DNA of 64,000 nucleotides, taken from NCBI GenBank assembly GCA_963797765.1, contig CAWCQU010000002.1, positions 1,662,624-1,726,623 on the forward strand. Direction: 5' to 3'. Below are positions 8,277 through 17,092 of the stretch, piece by piece (position 1 is the first letter of the stretch; each line of letters starts with the position of its first letter). Made by a program: the position numbers and the translations under genes. The DNA comes from JBGPTK01 sp963797765 (GTDB lineage Bacteria > Acidobacteriota > Terriglobia > Acidiferrales > UBA7541). The notes beneath the pieces were generated by a model. That model was not told the DNA's origin. It ran no database searches and saw only the letters and a program-made list of their open reading frames with translations.

Positions 8277-9425
8277 CTACGCCGCGTTACCGCTCTTCGC
8301 CGGCACAATCCCCCGGAACGCCGCCAAAAACGTCTCCATCTCCGGCTGCGTCCCAATCGATACTCTCAACCAATTGCCCATCGACGGAAACTTTCTCCCA
8401 ACCCAGATTCCACGATCCTTGAATTGCGGAATCAACGGCTGCACATCCCCGCCCACGTCGATCATCACAAAATTCGCCTGCGAAGGAATATATTTCCTTC
8501 CGTCCTTCCTCAATTCGTCGCACAGCCAGTGCCGCGTCCCGTTAATCATCTCCCGGTTGCGCGTCACGTTATCCGTATCCGCCAGGCTCGCGCACGCCGC
8601 CGGACACACCGCCGCATTCGCATTGCTCCACAGCACGTGCGGACGCATCAGCGCCACCGTATCCTTCGCACCGATCGCATATCCCAGCCGCATTCCCGCC
8701 ATTCCATAAACTTTTGAAAACGTTCGCGCCACAATCACGTTCGGATGTTTCCCGTACCAATCCATCACCGAGCCGTATCCCGGATCATCCGCGAAATGAT
8801 AGTAAGCCTCATCCACCAGAATAATCGTCGACGGCGATACTTGATCCACGAACGTGGCTAGTTCCTTCATCGTCACAATCGTTCCGGTGGGATTATTCGG
8901 ATTGCAGATGTACACCAGCCCGGTCTGCGACGTACACGCCGCCGCGATGGCCGGCAAATCGAACCGGAAATCCGCCGTCATCGGCACGGTCTTGGTATTC
9001 GCATGCAGCACTTTTGCGAATCGCAGCACCGCTTCAAAGGTCGGCTCGGCCGTCACCACGTTTTTCTCGGGGGTCAGATACGCCGCATCGGCGACGCGTA
9101 AAATTTCCGTCGACCCGCATCCCAGCACAACGTTTTCCGGGCGCACTTTGTGGTATTCGGCTATCGTGTTATGAATCTGCTCTTCCACGCTGTCGGGATA
9201 GCGCGAAGCAATTTTCTCCGACTGCGTGATCGCTTCCAGCGCCTTCGGCGAAGGCCCGTAAGGATTCTCGTTCGAATCGATCTGCACCATCGTCCCGGCC
9301 ACGTTCGCCGGACGCTTCTCGTGCTGTACCCCGGCCCGCAGCAGTTCCGGCGCAGCCACCGCCGCCGCAGCGGCCGTCCCTACCACCCGCGCAAACTCCC
9401 GTCGCGATACCAATGGGCTTTTCAT
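8277..9425 (-). CDS. Tat-exported HisC-like aminotransferase
   Basis: Fold-type I PLP aminotransferase of the histidinol-phosphate aminotransferase family, 382 residues from the ATG at 9425 (GGAGGATGC upstream). It begins with a twin-arginine signal (SRREFARVVGTAAAAAVAAP), so it is probably folded with PLP and exported, which is unusual for HisC. Family motifs follow: SNENPYGPSP, CNPNNPTGT, DEAYYHF and the PLP lysine in ARTFSKVYGMAG. There are no his operon neighbours, so a role in histidine synthesis is doubtful; a periplasmic amino acid or phosphonate substrate is possible. The open frame extends upstream to 9611, but that part crosses repeat copy 3. Confidence 0.85.
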   Translation of the reverse strand: MKSPLVSRREFARVVGTAAAAAVAAPELLRAGVQHEKRPANVAGTMVQIDSNENPYGPSPKALEAITQSEKIASRYPDSVEEQIHNTIAEYHKVRPENVVLGCGSTEILRVADAAYLTPEKNVVTAEPTFEAVLRFAKVLHANTKTVPMTADFRFDLPAIAAACTSQTGLVYICNPNNPTGTIVTMKELATFVDQVSPSTIILVDEAYYHFADDPGYGSVMDWYGKHPNVIVARTFSKVYGMAGMRLGYAIGAKDTVALMRPHVLWSNANAAVCPAACASLADTDNVTRNREMINGTRHWLCDELRKDGRKYIPSQANFVMIDVGGDVQPLIPQFKDRGIWVGRKFPSMGNWLRVSIGTQPEMETFLAAFRGIVPAKSGNAA

Positions 9426-9498
9426 CGCATCCTCCACAATCCTATGTCCGCGATTATCCGCCCCCACACCCATCCTGCGCAAGCACCTGCATTGTCTT

Positions 9499-9530
9499 GT
9501 GTAGCGCCAGCTTAAGCCCGGCATCCTTCC
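9499..9530. repeat. Dispersed palindromic repeat, copy 3
   Basis: GTGTAGCGCCAGCTTAAGCC then CGGCATCCTTCC; same orientation as copies 1 and 2, more diverged. It lies in the 220-base gap between the divergent aminotransferase and DinB genes. Confidence 0.65.
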
Positions 9531-9645
9531 TTCTTGCGGAGAGTCCACTTGCGAGCGCAGACGTTCTGTCCCTGATGGTAATTGCTTCCGCCCCCACGCA
9601 ACGCCCCACATCTGGCATAATCCCTCTTAACACCAGGAGGCGATC

Positions 9646-10206
9646 ATGCCGCGCAAGAATAAAAAATCCCCAAAGAAATCACGCAGTACCAAAAAGTCCG
9701 TCACAAAAATCACTCAATCTCCCGCATCCAACGACCGCATTCTCCGCACTCACCTGGCGGTCGTTCTAGACGCAGATACCGCCCACGCAGATTTCAACAA
9801 AACCATCGACAACTGGCCCGAATCCGTCCGCGGCGTCCAGCCTTCCGGCTCGCCGCACTCCGCCTGGCAATTGCTCGAACATCTCCGCATCGCACAATGG
9901 GACATCCTCGAATTCTCCATAAATCCCAAGCACGCTTCCCCCGCTTGGCCGTCCGGCTTCTGGCCCGCCACGAATGCTCCACCCTCCGCCGATGCCTGGG
10001 AGAAAAGCATAAAAAGTTTCCGCCACGACCTGCAAAAAATGCGCGACCTGATCTCCAACCCCAAAACCGATCTCTTCGCTAAGATTCCCCATGGCACCGG
10101 CCAAACCATCCTCCGCCAAGCCCTGCTCTTGGCCGACCATAACTCCCATCACCTTGGCCAGTTGGTCCTGCTCCGCCGCATTCTCGGCGCCTGGCCTTCG
10201 CAATAA
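9646..10206 (+). CDS. DinB-family protein with Lys-rich N-terminal tail
   Basis: 186 residues with an AGGAGG before the ATG at 9646. The first 25 residues are very basic (PRKNKKSPKKSRSTKKS), similar in style to the enolase tail. The rest is a DinB/YfiT-like four-helix bundle: a histidine in LLEHLRIAQWD (about residue 78) and the C-terminal DHNSHHLGQLVLLRR, whose histidines are the family's metal ligands. DinB-like proteins are metal-dependent enzymes of mostly unknown substrate, some being thiol transferases. A second DinB gene is at 25330. Confidence 0.8.
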   Translation: MPRKNKKSPKKSRSTKKSVTKITQSPASNDRILRTHLAVVLDADTAHADFNKTIDNWPESVRGVQPSGSPHSAWQLLEHLRIAQWDILEFSINPKHASPAWPSGFWPATNAPPSADAWEKSIKSFRHDLQKMRDLISNPKTDLFAKIPHGTGQTILRQALLLADHNSHHLGQLVLLRRILGAWPSQ

Positions 10207-10216
10207 TCGCAATCCG

Positions 10217-11581
10217 ATGCTGAGTTTCTCGCACACGCGAAGGTGCCCCATCCTTTCGGTTTTTGAAAGGGTAGGGTTCTTAGCTCTTGTTTTTTTCTCC
10301 GTGCGCGCCGCCAATCTCCGCGCGCAGGCTCTCCAGGTAATTCCGAATCGTGTTCTCCTCGACGAATCACCGGCAATCCGAGCAACGGGTTTGCAGCCTA
10401 ACGAACGGATCACCATTCAGTCGTCACTAAAAGACGGTGCAGGCCATGCCTGGACCGCGCAAGCTGATTTCATAGCGAATTCTCAAGGCGCCGTGGACGT
10501 CTCGAAGCAATCTCCCGTCGCCGGTTCCTACAACGAAGTTTCCGCACTGGGCTTGATCTGGTCGATGAAGCCGTCAACAAAAGACGCCACCATCTATCAA
10601 GCTTCCGAAAACCTCGCCCCGCAATCCATCACTTTTCTCCTGCTGCGAAATGGCAAGGAAATTTCCCAGGCCCAACTCGAACAATTAATGGTCGCTGATG
10701 AAGTCCGCCAGATAAAATTAGAAGGCGCTCTCCACGGCGTTCTATTTTTCCCCGCCACCGGCCCCGGTTCTGGCAACCACCCGAGCGCCCGACATCCCGG
10801 CGTGTTGGTTCTCGGCGGATCGAACGGTGGTGTCCCGCTGCGCACGGCCGCATGGCTGGCCTCCCACGGATTTGCCGCGCTCGCCCTCGCCTACTTCCGC
10901 TACGAAAGTCTGCCGCAGAGGCTCGAAGCGATCCCCCTCGAATATTTCGGCCGTGCCATCGCCTGGATGGTTCAGCGCCCCGACATTTTCCCCGATCGCC
11001 TCGCAGTGGTTGGCGCGTCGCGTGGCGGCGAACTCGCGTTGCAGTTGGCTTCCATGTACCCGCAACTCAAAGCCACCGTTGCTTACGTTCCCTCAAACGT
11101 CCGCAATCCCGCCTGCTGCGGCGATACGCACGTTCCTTACGCCTGGACCTGGGAAGGCAAACCGCTAACCTTCCTTGCTTTGCGTTCCGCAAACCAACCC
11201 ATGGCCATGCTGCAAGCCGCCATCTTCGTCGAAAATTCGCTCGGCCCTATCCTCCTGATCTCCGGCGGCGACGACGGCATCTGGCCCTCGAACAGCATGT
11301 CCAACTCCATTGTCGACCGCCTCCAACAGCATCATTTTCCCTACCGCGTCGAACATTTGAATTATCCCCACGCAGGACACAATGCCGGCCAGCCCGGAAT
11401 CTTCCCCGCCTGGCACGTCCGCATCCGTCATCCCGTCTCCGGCCGCGAAATCAGCCTCGGCGGCAAAGTCGAAGCCAACGCCCAATCCACTCTCGACGCC
11501 ATGCCCAAAGTTCTAACTTTCCTCCACCAATCCCTCGACCCGCCCGCCTCGCCGCCCTCCGCTCCCCACATAACTCCTTAG
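10217..11581 (+). CDS. Exported acyl-CoA thioester hydrolase/BAAT-like alpha/beta hydrolase
   Basis: 454 residues from the ATG at 10217. An N-terminal hydrophobic segment (FLALVFFSVRAA) suggests export. The N-terminal half matches the immunoglobulin-like acyl-CoA thioesterase/BAAT domain (RATGLQPNERITI); the C-terminal half is an alpha/beta hydrolase with nucleophile elbow GASRGGE, acid in SGGDDGIWPS and histidine in YPHAGHNA. In bacteria such proteins hydrolyse acyl esters or thioesters; the substrate is unknown. The codons for residues 9-20 lie inside a dispersed repeat (10240-10277), so the signal peptide may have been altered by repeat insertion or the true start may be elsewhere. It begins 11 bases after the DinB stop. 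Confidence 0.8.
   Translation: MLSFSHTRRCPILSVFERVGFLALVFFSVRAANLRAQALQVIPNRVLLDESPAIRATGLQPNERITIQSSLKDGAGHAWTAQADFIANSQGAVDVSKQSPVAGSYNEVSALGLIWSMKPSTKDATIYQASENLAPQSITFLLLRNGKEISQAQLEQLMVADEVRQIKLEGALHGVLFFPATGPGSGNHPSARHPGVLVLGGSNGGVPLRTAAWLASHGFAALALAYFRYESLPQRLEAIPLEYFGRAIAWMVQRPDIFPDRLAVVGASRGGELALQLASMYPQLKATVAYVPSNVRNPACCGDTHVPYAWTWEGKPLTFLALRSANQPMAMLQAAIFVENSLGPILLISGGDDGIWPSNSMSNSIVDRLQQHHFPYRVEHLNYPHAGHNAGQPGIFPAWHVRIRHPVSGREISLGGKVEANAQSTLDAMPKVLTFLHQSLDPPASPPSAPHITP
10240..10277. repeat. GGTGCCCCATCC repeat, copy 1 (inside a coding region)
   Basis: AGGTGCCCCATCCTTTCGGT then TTTTGAAAGGGTAGGG. The same sequence is at 23757-23791 in the opposite orientation. It overlaps the signal-peptide codons of the BAAT-like gene. 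Confidence 0.7.
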
Positions 11582-11739
11582 ATGGACGGATCTACCTGTC
11601 TCCTCCTTCGCGCCGCGTCGCCGCCGTTAAAGACCTCGAGACTTCCGGCTGGGCCACTCGCCGGAATATTCGAAAAGCCCTCTTTCTCACTATCTTGAAA
11701 TTGATCGAACTGAGCTGCCAGATCCAAGTGGCAATAGCC

Positions 11740-11771
11740 TTGACCATTACATTCGCTTAGGCGAATATAGT
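11740..11771 (+). promoter_or_regulatory. Promoter with operator dyad upstream of ACR3
   Basis: TTGACC at 11740-11745 and TATAGT at 11766-11771 are separated by 20 bases. The spacer holds a perfect 6-bp dyad, ATTCGC-TTAG-GCGAAT (11751-11766). A long spacer with a central dyad is the layout of MerR-type activated promoters; an ArsR-type repressor overlapping the promoter would also fit. It lies about 65 bases before the transporter start. Confidence 0.5.
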
Positions 11772-11837
11772 TTCTATTCTTGTTCTGGAGCCGCAAGCGA
11801 GCGGATCGTAAGGACGGCTGAGAAGGGACGGCAGAGC

Positions 11838-12926
11838 ATGGCAAACGCGCAGAGCACTTCCCAACTTTCTTTCCTGGACCGGTTTTTGACGGTGTGGATC
11901 TTCGTCGCCATGGTTGGAGGCGTCGCGGCGGGTTACCTGGTGCCAGGAATCGTTCCCTTTCTGAACCGCTTTAGCGTGGGAACAACCTCCATCCCCATCG
12001 CCATCGGACTCATCCTCATGATGTATCCGCCGTTCGCCAAGGTGAAGTATGAGGAAATGGGAAGGGTATTCACCCACCGGAAGGTCCTGGTCCTTTCGTT
12101 GATTCAGAATTGGGTGGTGGGGCCGCTGCTCATGTTCGCTCTGGCGATTCTTTTTCTCCGCGACAAGCCTCAGTACATGACGGGGCTCATTGTGATCGGG
12201 CTCGCTCGCTGCATCGCCATGGTGATCGTCTGGAACGATCTGGCTCGCGGAGATCGTGAGTATGCCGCCGGCTTGGTGGCGTTCAATTCAATCTTCCAGG
12301 TTCTGTTCTTCTCCGCTTACGCGTACTTCTTCCTCGCCGTGTTGCCCCAATGGTTAGGGATGACCGCGGTTCAGGTGAACATCTCCATCGGCGACATAGC
12401 ACGAAGCGTTTTCATTTATCTCGGCATTCCGTTCCTGGGAGGATTCCTAACGCGCTTCGTGCTCACCCGCGTGAAAGACAAGGAGTGGTATCACACGCGC
12501 TTCATTCCGAAGATCAGCCCGATCACTCTGATCGCGCTGCTTTTCACCATTGTGGTGATGTTCTCGCTGAAGGGGGAAATGATCGTTCGCTTGCCTCTCG
12601 ACGTCGTTCGCATCGCCATCCCGCTGACCATTTATTTCGTCGTGATGTTTTTCGTTTCGTTTTGGATGAGCGCGCGAGTGGGCGCAACGTATGCTGAATC
12701 CGCCACGCTCTCCTTCACCGCGGCGTCGAACAATTTTGAACTGGCCATCGCGGTGGCCATCGCGACTTTCGGAATCAATAGCGGAGCGGCCTTCGCTGCC
12801 GTGATCGGACCGCTCGTGGAGGTACCCGTCATGATCTCGCTGGTCAATGTCGCCCTGTGGATCAATCGGCGCTACTTCGGCGACCGTTTCGAAGCAGTGG
12901 CAGCTTGTCCTAAACAGGGTGCTTGA
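11838..12926 (+). CDS. arsB: ACR3-family arsenite efflux transporter
   Basis: 362 residues with about ten hydrophobic segments, the ACR3 (BASS superfamily) architecture and length. Diagnostic stretches include LMMYPPFAKVKYEE, the conserved cysteine in GLARCIAMVIVWN (about residue 117) and AASNNFELAIAVAIATFG near the C-terminus. It exports arsenite (and perhaps antimonite) from the cytoplasm using the proton gradient. No arsR or arsC is adjacent; the nearest ArsR-type regulator is 11 kb away. Expression is probably controlled through the dyad at 11751. The gene is often called acr3 or arsB in databases. Confidence 0.93.
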   Translation: MANAQSTSQLSFLDRFLTVWIFVAMVGGVAAGYLVPGIVPFLNRFSVGTTSIPIAIGLILMMYPPFAKVKYEEMGRVFTHRKVLVLSLIQNWVVGPLLMFALAILFLRDKPQYMTGLIVIGLARCIAMVIVWNDLARGDREYAAGLVAFNSIFQVLFFSAYAYFFLAVLPQWLGMTAVQVNISIGDIARSVFIYLGIPFLGGFLTRFVLTRVKDKEWYHTRFIPKISPITLIALLFTIVVMFSLKGEMIVRLPLDVVRIAIPLTIYFVVMFFVSFWMSARVGATYAESATLSFTAASNNFELAIAVAIATFGINSGAAFAAVIGPLVEVPVMISLVNVALWINRRYFGDRFEAVAACPKQGA

Positions 12927-13498
12927 GCAGTCCATCTCTCGAAATCCTCGTGGCCAAATCAAAGTCCGCCAAGCTCCGCTAAACCCGTTCTCTGCATCTA
13001 CGATTTTTGGAGTCCGATGCTTTGCATAGGACCCGATAGTTTTGATCGGGACGCTCTTCTCCCGGTCTCATTCCGTCTCTGCGGTAAGTCTTGTCTTGCC
13101 TTTCCGTATTAGTTTTACCCCAACCGTTCCTCCAAACACCACAGGCACACCCCTTGCATTTCTGTGAATCCATGCTATCCAATATAGGGGGGTGTAAATG
13201 CGCCAAACGTGGCGAAAACGCGATGAAATGGGCGGAAAAGTGGCTCCAAAAATGGGCTTCTTATCTCTTAGCTAATCGCAGTTCTAATCGCCAGTGAAGA
13301 CCACAGTCGAAATATGCTAAACCATTCAAAACACGACGAGATACGAAATCCTAATCGCTCCTATATCGCCTATTCCAGTGTGCCTCACAACGCCTGTTTC
13401 CGGAGCCTGCAATGCTCCCGGGCCGGGGCTTGTCCTCGCGGAATACCCCCAAAACAGCGATCTGCATTAGCTTTCGGCTATAATCAGCGGGACATTCC
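12927..13498. other. Intergenic region without a convincing gene
   Basis: 570 bases between ACR3 and sucA. A 25-codon frame at 13198 (MRQTWRKRDEMGG) has GGGGGG upstream and might be a micro-ORF. A 75-codon minus-strand frame (12979-13206) is Cys/Arg-rich and unrecognised. The only clear signal is the sucA -10 box at the right end. Confidence 0.4.
13479..13484 (+). promoter_or_regulatory. Putative -10 box of sucA
   Basis: A perfect TATAAT 14 bases before the sucA ATG. No good -35 is visible. If used, the mRNA leader would be only about eight bases, nearly leaderless. Confidence 0.4.
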
Positions 13499-15964
13499 AT
13501 GGCCAACGTGAGTCCCACTCTGCAGAAAGAAAATCGCGAACTGATTTTCGACGCGTTCCGCCGCTGGGGATACTTGCAAGCGGATCTCGATCCGCTCGGC
13601 GATTTGCAGCCTGCCGACTTGCCTGAACTGCAACTCTCCGGCCCTTTTGCCGAGCAAGCGCGCCGCTTTTACTGCGGCACGATCGGCGCCGAGTTCATGC
13701 ATATTCCCGACGTCGAAAAACGCCGCTGGATTCAGGAGCGCATGGAATCGGAAACTCCCGAGCCCGATCGCGCGCGCATTCTCGACCGTCTGATTCGCGC
13801 CGAATTATTCGAGCAGGTGATGCAGACGCGCTACCTGGGAACCAAACGCTACTCCCTCGAAGGTGTTGCCTCTCTCATTCCGCTGCTCGACGCGGTTCTC
13901 GACAGCGCGGGAGAGCGCGGCGTCGAACAAAGCGTCATTGCCATGAGCCATCGCGGACGCCTTACCGTGATGGTTCAAATTGTCGGCCGCAGCCCCGAAG
14001 AGGTTTTCGCGCGATTTGAGGATGTCGATCCGCGTAGCGTTCTGGGCGGCGGCGACGTGAAGTATCACATCGGCGCCACCGGAACGTACCGCACTTCCTC
14101 CGGCAAGGATCTGGAAATTCACCTCGTCTCGAATCCCAGCCATCTCGAAGCCGTCGATCCGGTGGCGCTGGGCCGCACTCGTGCCAAGCAGGACCGCATC
14201 GGCGAAGAGGGCCAGGAAAAAATATTGCCCATTCTTCTGCATGGCGACGCGGCCTTTGCGGGGCAGGGAATCTTGGCGGAGACGCTGAATTTTGTGGGCG
14301 TGGATGGCTACACAGTTGGCGGCGCGGTCCACATCATCGTCAACAATTTGATTGGATTTACAACTGGGCCGGAAGAATTGCACTCCTCGCGATTCTCTTC
14401 CGATCTCACGAAGCGCTTGCCCGTCCCCATCTTCCACGTGAATTCCGAGGATCCCGATGCGGTGGTCCGCGTCGGACGAATGGCCCTGGAATATCGCTAC
14501 GAATTTGGCAGCACGGTCGTGGTGGATTTGATCGGTTACCGTAGGCATGGCCATAGCGAAGTGGACGATCCCACCATCACGCAGCCGATTCGTTACCGCA
14601 AAATCGAAGCACGCGCTCCCGTGTGGGAAATCTACGCGCAGAAATTCGGAATGGATCCGGCAAATAAAGTGCAAGAAATTCGCGCCGAGTTCGGCGCCGC
14701 GCAGAAAAAAGCCGAAGCGCTCGAGACCAATCCGGCCATGCGCACCCTGCCCTCCTATTGGGAAAGTTACAAAGGCGGCCGTTACAATGCAGCTCTCGAA
14801 GTCGACACCGGAATTTCCGCGGCGGAAATCGGCTCGCTCACTGAAACGCTCTCCAGCTATCCGGATGGTTTCCACATTCATCCGAAAGTAAAAAAGCTGC
14901 TGGAGCTGCGCGCCGAAATGGGCGCCGGCAAACGCATCGTGGATTACGGAATGGCGGAGGCTCTGGCCTTCGGTTCGCTTCTTCGTCAGGGAATCCCGGT
15001 TCGATTGAGCGGGCAGGACAGCCGTCGCGGAACATTCAATCAGCGGCATTCCGCGCTGATTGATATCGAAACAGAAGAAATCTACGTTCCGCTCGAACAT
15101 GTCGCGCCCAACGAAGCCCGCTTCGAGGCCTATAATTCCACTCTTTCCGAAGCTTCCGTTCTTGGATTTGAATATGGCTACAGCCGCGATTATCCCGAAG
15201 CCCTGGTTTTGTGGGAAGCGCAATTCGGGGATTTCGCCAACGGCGCCCAGGTGATCATCGACCAGTTCATGGTTGCCGGAGAAGACAAGTGGGGCCTGCT
15301 ATCTGGAGTGGTTATGCTTCTCCCCCACGGCTACGAAGGCCAGGGCCCGGAACATTCCAGCGCCCGTATCGAGCGCTACCTGCAACTGGCCGCGCGCGAC
15401 AATATTCAAATCTGCCAACCTTCCACCGCCGCGCAGTATTTCCACCTGCTGCGCCGCCAGGCTCTGCGCAATTGGCGCAAGCCGCTGGTCATTTTCACGC
15501 CCAAGAGCATGTTGCGAAATCCTGCGGCATCCTCTCCGCTCGCCGATTTTTCGCGGCCGCGATTTTTGAACGTGATTCCCGAGCGTGAAATTGTTCTCGG
15601 ACGGCGCATCCTGGTGTGCTCCGGAAAAATCGGACACGAATTGATCGCCGAGCGCAAAAGCTGCAAGGACAAAGAAACCGCGATCATTTTTCTCGAACAG
15701 ATTTATCCTTTCCCTGAAGCGGATCTCGCCTCGGCGGTCGGCCGGTATCCCGATGCGCGCGAAATCGTTTGGGTGCAGGAAGAGCCAGCCAACATGGGCG
15801 CGCTCGCATTTGTCATCCGCAAGATCGAACGCATCGCCCGCGATATTCCCGTTCGTTCCGTAAAACGTTCCGCCAGCGCCACCCCCGCCACCGGCTCGCA
15901 CAAAGCCCACGAACTCGAGCAAAAAACTCTTCTCTCCCTTTCGTTCACCACGGGAAAAGCCTAG
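13499..15964 (+). CDS. sucA: 2-oxoglutarate dehydrogenase E1 component
   Basis: Thiamine-diphosphate enzyme that decarboxylates 2-oxoglutarate in the TCA cycle and passes succinyl to E2. 821 residues, about 100 shorter than the E. coli protein and lacking most of its N-terminal E2-binding region. Active-site stretches are intact: AMSHRGRLTVM, GDAAFAGQG, VNNLIGFTT, HVNSEDPDAV and YRRHGHSEVDDPTITQP, then the C-terminal transketolase-like domain (GQDSRRGTFNQRHS, LPHGYEGQGPEHSSAR). No sucB or lpd is adjacent. The Shine-Dalgarno is weak, consistent with a very short leader. Confidence 0.95.
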   Translation: MANVSPTLQKENRELIFDAFRRWGYLQADLDPLGDLQPADLPELQLSGPFAEQARRFYCGTIGAEFMHIPDVEKRRWIQERMESETPEPDRARILDRLIRAELFEQVMQTRYLGTKRYSLEGVASLIPLLDAVLDSAGERGVEQSVIAMSHRGRLTVMVQIVGRSPEEVFARFEDVDPRSVLGGGDVKYHIGATGTYRTSSGKDLEIHLVSNPSHLEAVDPVALGRTRAKQDRIGEEGQEKILPILLHGDAAFAGQGILAETLNFVGVDGYTVGGAVHIIVNNLIGFTTGPEELHSSRFSSDLTKRLPVPIFHVNSEDPDAVVRVGRMALEYRYEFGSTVVVDLIGYRRHGHSEVDDPTITQPIRYRKIEARAPVWEIYAQKFGMDPANKVQEIRAEFGAAQKKAEALETNPAMRTLPSYWESYKGGRYNAALEVDTGISAAEIGSLTETLSSYPDGFHIHPKVKKLLELRAEMGAGKRIVDYGMAEALAFGSLLRQGIPVRLSGQDSRRGTFNQRHSALIDIETEEIYVPLEHVAPNEARFEAYNSTLSEASVLGFEYGYSRDYPEALVLWEAQFGDFANGAQVIIDQFMVAGEDKWGLLSGVVMLLPHGYEGQGPEHSSARIERYLQLAARDNIQICQPSTAAQYFHLLRRQALRNWRKPLVIFTPKSMLRNPAASSPLADFSRPRFLNVIPEREIVLGRRILVCSGKIGHELIAERKSCKDKETAIIFLEQIYPFPEADLASAVGRYPDAREIVWVQEEPANMGALAFVIRKIERIARDIPVRSVKRSASATPATGSHKAHELEQKTLLSLSFTTGKA

Positions 15965-16051
15965 GAAGCGATGCTGCGTGCCGGTGGGAATGCAAAGGCC
16001 GTGGAGGAAAATCCCGCGGCCCAGATAAAACTTTCTGAATCCTGCAATGCG

Positions 16052-17071
16052 TTATTTTTGCGCAATCACCACTTGTGAAAATGTCGGCGGCAGCGGGTGC
16101 ATTTCGCAGCTCGAAAATCCTGCGTTGCGATGCATTCGCTCGAATTCCGAAAACGTGTATGCATCTCCACCCGCTGTGCTGCCCAGCATCGTCAGGCTGA
16201 AGCTGGCGGCGATCGGCGGCGATACGCGATCGTCGTTCGGAACGAATTCAAGCGTCACCGCCCGGCCGCCCGGCGCCAGCGCCGCGTGTACTTTGCGCAG
16301 AAGGTGCTCGTTGCTGGCCGCGTCAAAATGGTGCAGAAAATTTGTGAGCAAGGCCACGTTGTAACCGGAGCCGAATTCCACATCGAACGCGCTGCCCGCA
16401 ATCGTGCTATGGCGGTCCGCGACGCCGGCTGCCTGCGCATTCTCTTTGGCCACGGCGAGGACGCTTCCCCAGTCGACGGCAGATATTCTTGCACCGGGGT
16501 CCAGCTTGGCGATCGCAATTCCAAACAAGCCATGGCCAGCCGCAATGTCCAGCACCTTCCATCCCGGGCGGGACTCCGCGCCGAGAAATTTAGCGAGAAC
16601 TCCCGACGGCATTGTCTGCAGCCTTCCCATCGCCCGCGCAAATTCCACCCAGATCGGATTGTCCGGAGCGAGTGTTCCTTGCCCTGTCGCTGGTCCGCCT
16701 CTGCGAACGACGGAGGCGAGATCTTTAAAGTGATCCGTCAAAGTGGGATCGCCGAGAAACTTTACGGCGGAAGCGATATAAGCCGGAGAGCGGCGGTCAA
16801 GGAAAGTCGCCGAATCGATCGTGAGTCCGTATCGGCTTCCATCTTTGGTCAGAAAGCCTGCGATCACCAGATAGTCGCTGAGGATTCGAATTCCGCGCTC
16901 GGAAGCCTGGCACTTCTCCGCCAGGGGCGCCACGGTATTCGCGCCCTCGCCAATTTTCGTAAAAAGATCGAGCTCAACTGCGGCCTTCAGCGCGGCGGTG
17001 CGCTGATAGGCATTCATTGTTTGGAAGAACAATTCCGGAGTGGGCTGTCTGCTTTCAGTGGCTGTGGCCAT
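16052..17071 (-). CDS. SAM-dependent O-methyltransferase (dimerisation domain type)
   Basis: 339 residues. The N-terminal 100 residues form a winged-helix dimerisation domain (QRTAALKAAVELDLFTKIGE), followed by a class I Rossmann methyltransferase with SAM motif VLDIAAGHGLFGIAIA (about residue 172) and acidic SAVDWG at the end of the next strand. This is the plant caffeate/hydroxyneurosporene O-methyltransferase architecture, common on secondary metabolites. The acceptor is unknown and the neighbours give no hint. It converges on sucA. Confidence 0.85.
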   Translation of the reverse strand: MATATESRQPTPELFFQTMNAYQRTAALKAAVELDLFTKIGEGANTVAPLAEKCQASERGIRILSDYLVIAGFLTKDGSRYGLTIDSATFLDRRSPAYIASAVKFLGDPTLTDHFKDLASVVRRGGPATGQGTLAPDNPIWVEFARAMGRLQTMPSGVLAKFLGAESRPGWKVLDIAAGHGLFGIAIAKLDPGARISAVDWGSVLAVAKENAQAAGVADRHSTIAGSAFDVEFGSGYNVALLTNFLHHFDAASNEHLLRKVHAALAPGGRAVTLEFVPNDDRVSPPIAASFSLTMLGSTAGGDAYTFSEFERMHRNAGFSSCEMHPLPPTFSQVVIAQK

Positions 17072-17092
17072 GATTCACCTCTCCGGAAGATT

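Noticed and set aside
12979..13206. 75-codon minus-strand frame between ACR3 and sucA
   Set aside because: Cys/Arg-rich, no recognisable fold and no clear ribosome site; left as intergenic.
13805..15223. 472-codon minus-strand frame opposite sucA
   Set aside because: Exactly antisense to well-conserved sucA codons; residues are a His/Arg/Phe-rich shadow of GC-rich codon use.
15999..16023. GGCCGTGG/CCGCGGCC hairpin after sucA as a terminator
   Set aside because: The stem is good but there is no T run on the plus strand and only TTT on the minus strand; too weak to list.
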